In this document: piece by piece, positions 19,211 through 21,235 of the stretch
Layout: every line of letters starts with the position of its first letter
Position numbering within the stretch: position 1 is the first letter of the stretch
Origin: Nemertoderma westbladi
Lineage: Eukaryota; Xenacoelomorpha; Nemertodermatida; Nemertodermatidae
DNA length: 21,235 bases
Assembly (NCBI GenBank): GCA_032718475.1
Contig: JAUCBJ010006024.1
Coordinates: 1-21,235, forward strand
Direction of reading: 5' to 3'
Notes under the pieces: generated by a model
The model's database searches: none
What the model was told of the DNA's origin: nothing
The model's input: the letters and a program-made list of their open reading frames with translations, nothing else
Program-made: the position numbers and the translations under genes

Positions 19211-20404
19211 AATCCCTATAGGCAATTCGACATCCCAAAAACATTATATCAGCCGTATAACGGCAGAAATTATTATATATAGTATTATATATATAGTTAT
19301 TACAAAGAAGGGTACTGTTACCTACAAAGGTCAAGTAGCAGTGGGTCCAGTGGCCAAACCAAAGAGATGTCACATGGTTGCACAATCTATCATCTTGTCA
19401 TACAGTATATTGTATTGGGCAAATAATATATTGCTTATCTAGTGTACGTAGGATATATGGGGTATCTTATGCGAACACCAATTATTGTGTTTTTGCCCAG
19501 CTGGGAGAGAGAGAGGTATATCATTGTATTATACCATAATAGGGGTTGCATTACGGGATACTGAGCGCAAAGATATTATGGTAGGTAAGTAGAAGACCGA
19601 TTCTTAGCTATTCAGCTTTAGCTTATGTGGTGCCATCTTATATTGTGCATATTATATGTGATATAAGATATAATATAATATATGTGATAACAGAGATAGA
19701 TACTGTGTGGTGATGTACCAGTAATGTTTTCTGACATAGGCCTTTATACTGCTTATCCATCTGACTATCAACAGTCAGTCTTCCACATTTGTAACCACAT
19801 TTGACGGTGCAGTGGAACTGTAATTTAATACTTCTTACCGGCTGCCGACGAATCAGTGTTGCCCAGAATAGCAAAATTTTGAAAGACTCATAACAGGGCT
19901 CTTATTAGAATAGATATTGAACTATTCAACATTAGATCAGATTCTCACTGAAAGAAGATACCTTGAAAATATTTCAAGAAGTCGCGGAACTATGAGTTGA
20001 AAATGAACACCTCAGAAAACAAAATGACAATCTGGATATTGCTTCAGGATATTGTCCAGGTCCACCTGAAGCGAGATACCAATTACATATCTTTTCAGTT
20101 TTCATATGTAATGGAGAAATCATGGTCCAACATGATGCAAATTAGAAACCGATTCGTGTCAGCTATCAAGCTGACATTGATGTCCTAACCACGCGTCATC
20201 CACACAGGCAGGCTCACTAGTTCTCGCTCCAGCTCCATATCAAGATTGTGATACCTAATCAACCTTGCTCCTACCCCGATGTATTCCCAACTAGCAATTC
20301 CTTCCTACCTATCAAGGATGTTTTGACATCCGGATCTGTTAGTTAGACTTGACCTACTCCATTCATTCTGGCACCTGTACGTACAATAATGAATACTAGA
20401 GTTA
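19211..20404. other. AT-rich interval, no gene seen
   Basis: Contains TA-rich runs (19270-19300, 19645-19685) and several short open frames on both strands, none with motifs or splice support. No repeat family recognised. Confidence 0.5.
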
Positions 20405-21110
20405 GATAGATAGATTTATTTATACATTATGTAAAAACAATAACAAATACACCAAACAATGTACCGGTATAAAGGTATTGTCCAACAGAACATATAGGAT
20501 TACCCCTAAAGCTTTGCAGCTTATTTCCAAGGGGGTCCTTTATGTTACTTGGTTACAAATACAATATTACACTACGCTAACTTAAACCAATATAAAACGT
20601 AATTACACTATGTACATGTACAACTTTACCGAGAGCGTGACAATGCCCGATAAAGATGTAATGTACAGAACAATTTATTATAAAACGTATTACAGTATAA
20701 ATAGTAAATAATTAATAAACTAATAACTTACTTGTAGGACTATTTATTGTACCTATTTTTACATTGCACACGGAGGTGAGATTTAATTGCAGATTTAAAA
20801 GAATGTTGATTATCTAGGTTTTTAATTTCATTAGGCAGATTTTAATGCCGTTAAAAAAGAAAGTATCAGATTCGAAGGATTTACAATTCGGGAGGTAGAA
20901 GTTTGAAGCACTAGCCTCTGGTACTGTAAGAGTGTGTATCGCGTACTCTGTTGAATTTTTGTTTTAGGTAATTGGGACATTTACCATTATACACTTTATG
21001 CACATGGTTAAGGCGTAGCTGCTTAACTCTACTATCTAAGTTAAGTAGTCCAGATTCAGAAAAGTCATCTGGAGTTAGGTGGTGCCTAGGTTTGTGTAAG
21101 CGGATTCAAT
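20405..21110 (-). mobile_element. 3' end of a LINE (CR1/Jockey-superfamily type), 5'-truncated
   Basis: On the minus strand an open stretch reads LHKPRHHLTPDDF, SGLLNLDSRVKQLRLNHVHK, VYNGKCPNYLKQKF and THSYSTRG, then a stop. After frame changes it continues LPNEIKNLDNQHSFKSAIKS, HLRVQCKNRYNK and TAG at 20742-20740. The order R-K-Q-L-R-x-x-x-V-x-K-x-x-N-G-x-x-P-x-Y-L, THSYxTRG, LPxxIK, FKxxIKxHL is the familiar C-terminal end of such LINE proteins. A 3' UTR of about 325 bases follows, with a hairpin (20538-20497), and it ends with AATAAATCTATCTATC, a short TCTA-type tail. It differs in its C-terminal motifs from the LINE at 8640-13345, so it is a separate family. The 5' truncation is typical of LINE insertions. 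Confidence 0.82.
20497..20538 (-). other. LINE 3'-UTR stem-loop
   Basis: The minus strand reads GGACCCCC, TTGGAAAT, AAGCT-GCAA-AGCTT, TAGGGGTAATCC. The inner five-base stem closes a GCAA tetraloop and the outer CCCC/GGGG and GGA/TCC bases can pair around internal loops. In some LINE families a conserved 3' stem-loop is what the reverse transcriptase recognises; that role here is inference. Confidence 0.6.
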
Positions 21111-21163
21111 TCCGCCACATTACCCTCATAAAATGGAAGTGGCATTTTCAGCAATATGTTGGA

Positions 21164-21195
21164 GATACGAGATTAGCAATAACTAATCTCGTATC
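21164..21195. repeat. Short hairpin, 13-bp arms
   Basis: GATACGAGATTAG (21164-21176) and CTAATCTCGTATC (21183-21195) are exact reverse complements around CAATAA. It lies just upstream of the minus-strand LINE fragment. Confidence 0.85.
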
Positions 21196-21202
21196 ACAAC
21201 CA

Positions 21203-21235
21203 ACACCACAGTAGTCAGTACCGACACCACAGTAG
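21203..21235. repeat. 21-bp direct repeat at the right edge
   Basis: ACACCACAGTAG occurs at 21203 and again at 21224, 21 bp apart, cut by the window end. It may be the start of a longer array. Confidence 0.6.

Overview
The window is AT-rich, intron-bearing animal DNA. There is no bacterial gene organisation. The phylum cannot be fixed from the sequence; non-LTR retrotransposons, tRNA-derived SINEs, microsatellites and a spliced dipeptidyl-peptidase-like gene together suggest an aquatic invertebrate metazoan, but that is inference.

The one host gene I can support is on the minus strand. Three exons join in consistent phase: a first coding exon (16487 to 16170), a transmembrane exon (1152 to 945) and a third exon (367 to 270) that continues past the left edge. 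Together they give the N-terminal 208 or so residues of a type II membrane protein of the DPP4/DPP6/DPP10 family (peptidase family S9B), most like DPP6/DPP10, the Kv4 potassium-channel partners. The rest of the extracellular propeller and hydrolase domain lies outside the window. Intron 1 is about 15.0 kb and intron 2 is 577 bp.

Intron 1 is mostly a graveyard of mobile DNA. From low to high coordinates it holds: a tRNA-related SINE-like fragment (2443-2635), a better preserved tRNA-derived SINE (4715-4946), a foldback (7293-7387), a 17-bp minisatellite (7898-7965), a GC-richer decayed LINE on the plus strand (about 8640-13345), a fragment of a related LINE facing it tail to tail (about 13400-14059), and poly-G repeats (14734-14838). 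The large LINE carries an APE-type endonuclease, a reverse transcriptase and a C-terminal domain, all broken by frameshifts, plus a nearly perfect 1.1-kb internal tandem duplication. A second copy of the 4715-4946 SINE family sits in intron 2 (534-738).

Upstream of the first coding exon (16570-21235) are poly-G and poly-C runs, a cluster of ACGCGT sites, two adjoining long palindromes (18997-19067 and 19085-19210), and the 3' end of another LINE family on the minus strand (about 20405-21110) with a 3'-UTR hairpin and a short TCTA tail.

No rRNA, CRISPR array, operon or functional tRNA was found. The most informative items are the split DPP-like gene, the SINE family, the duplicated LINE and the twin palindromes.
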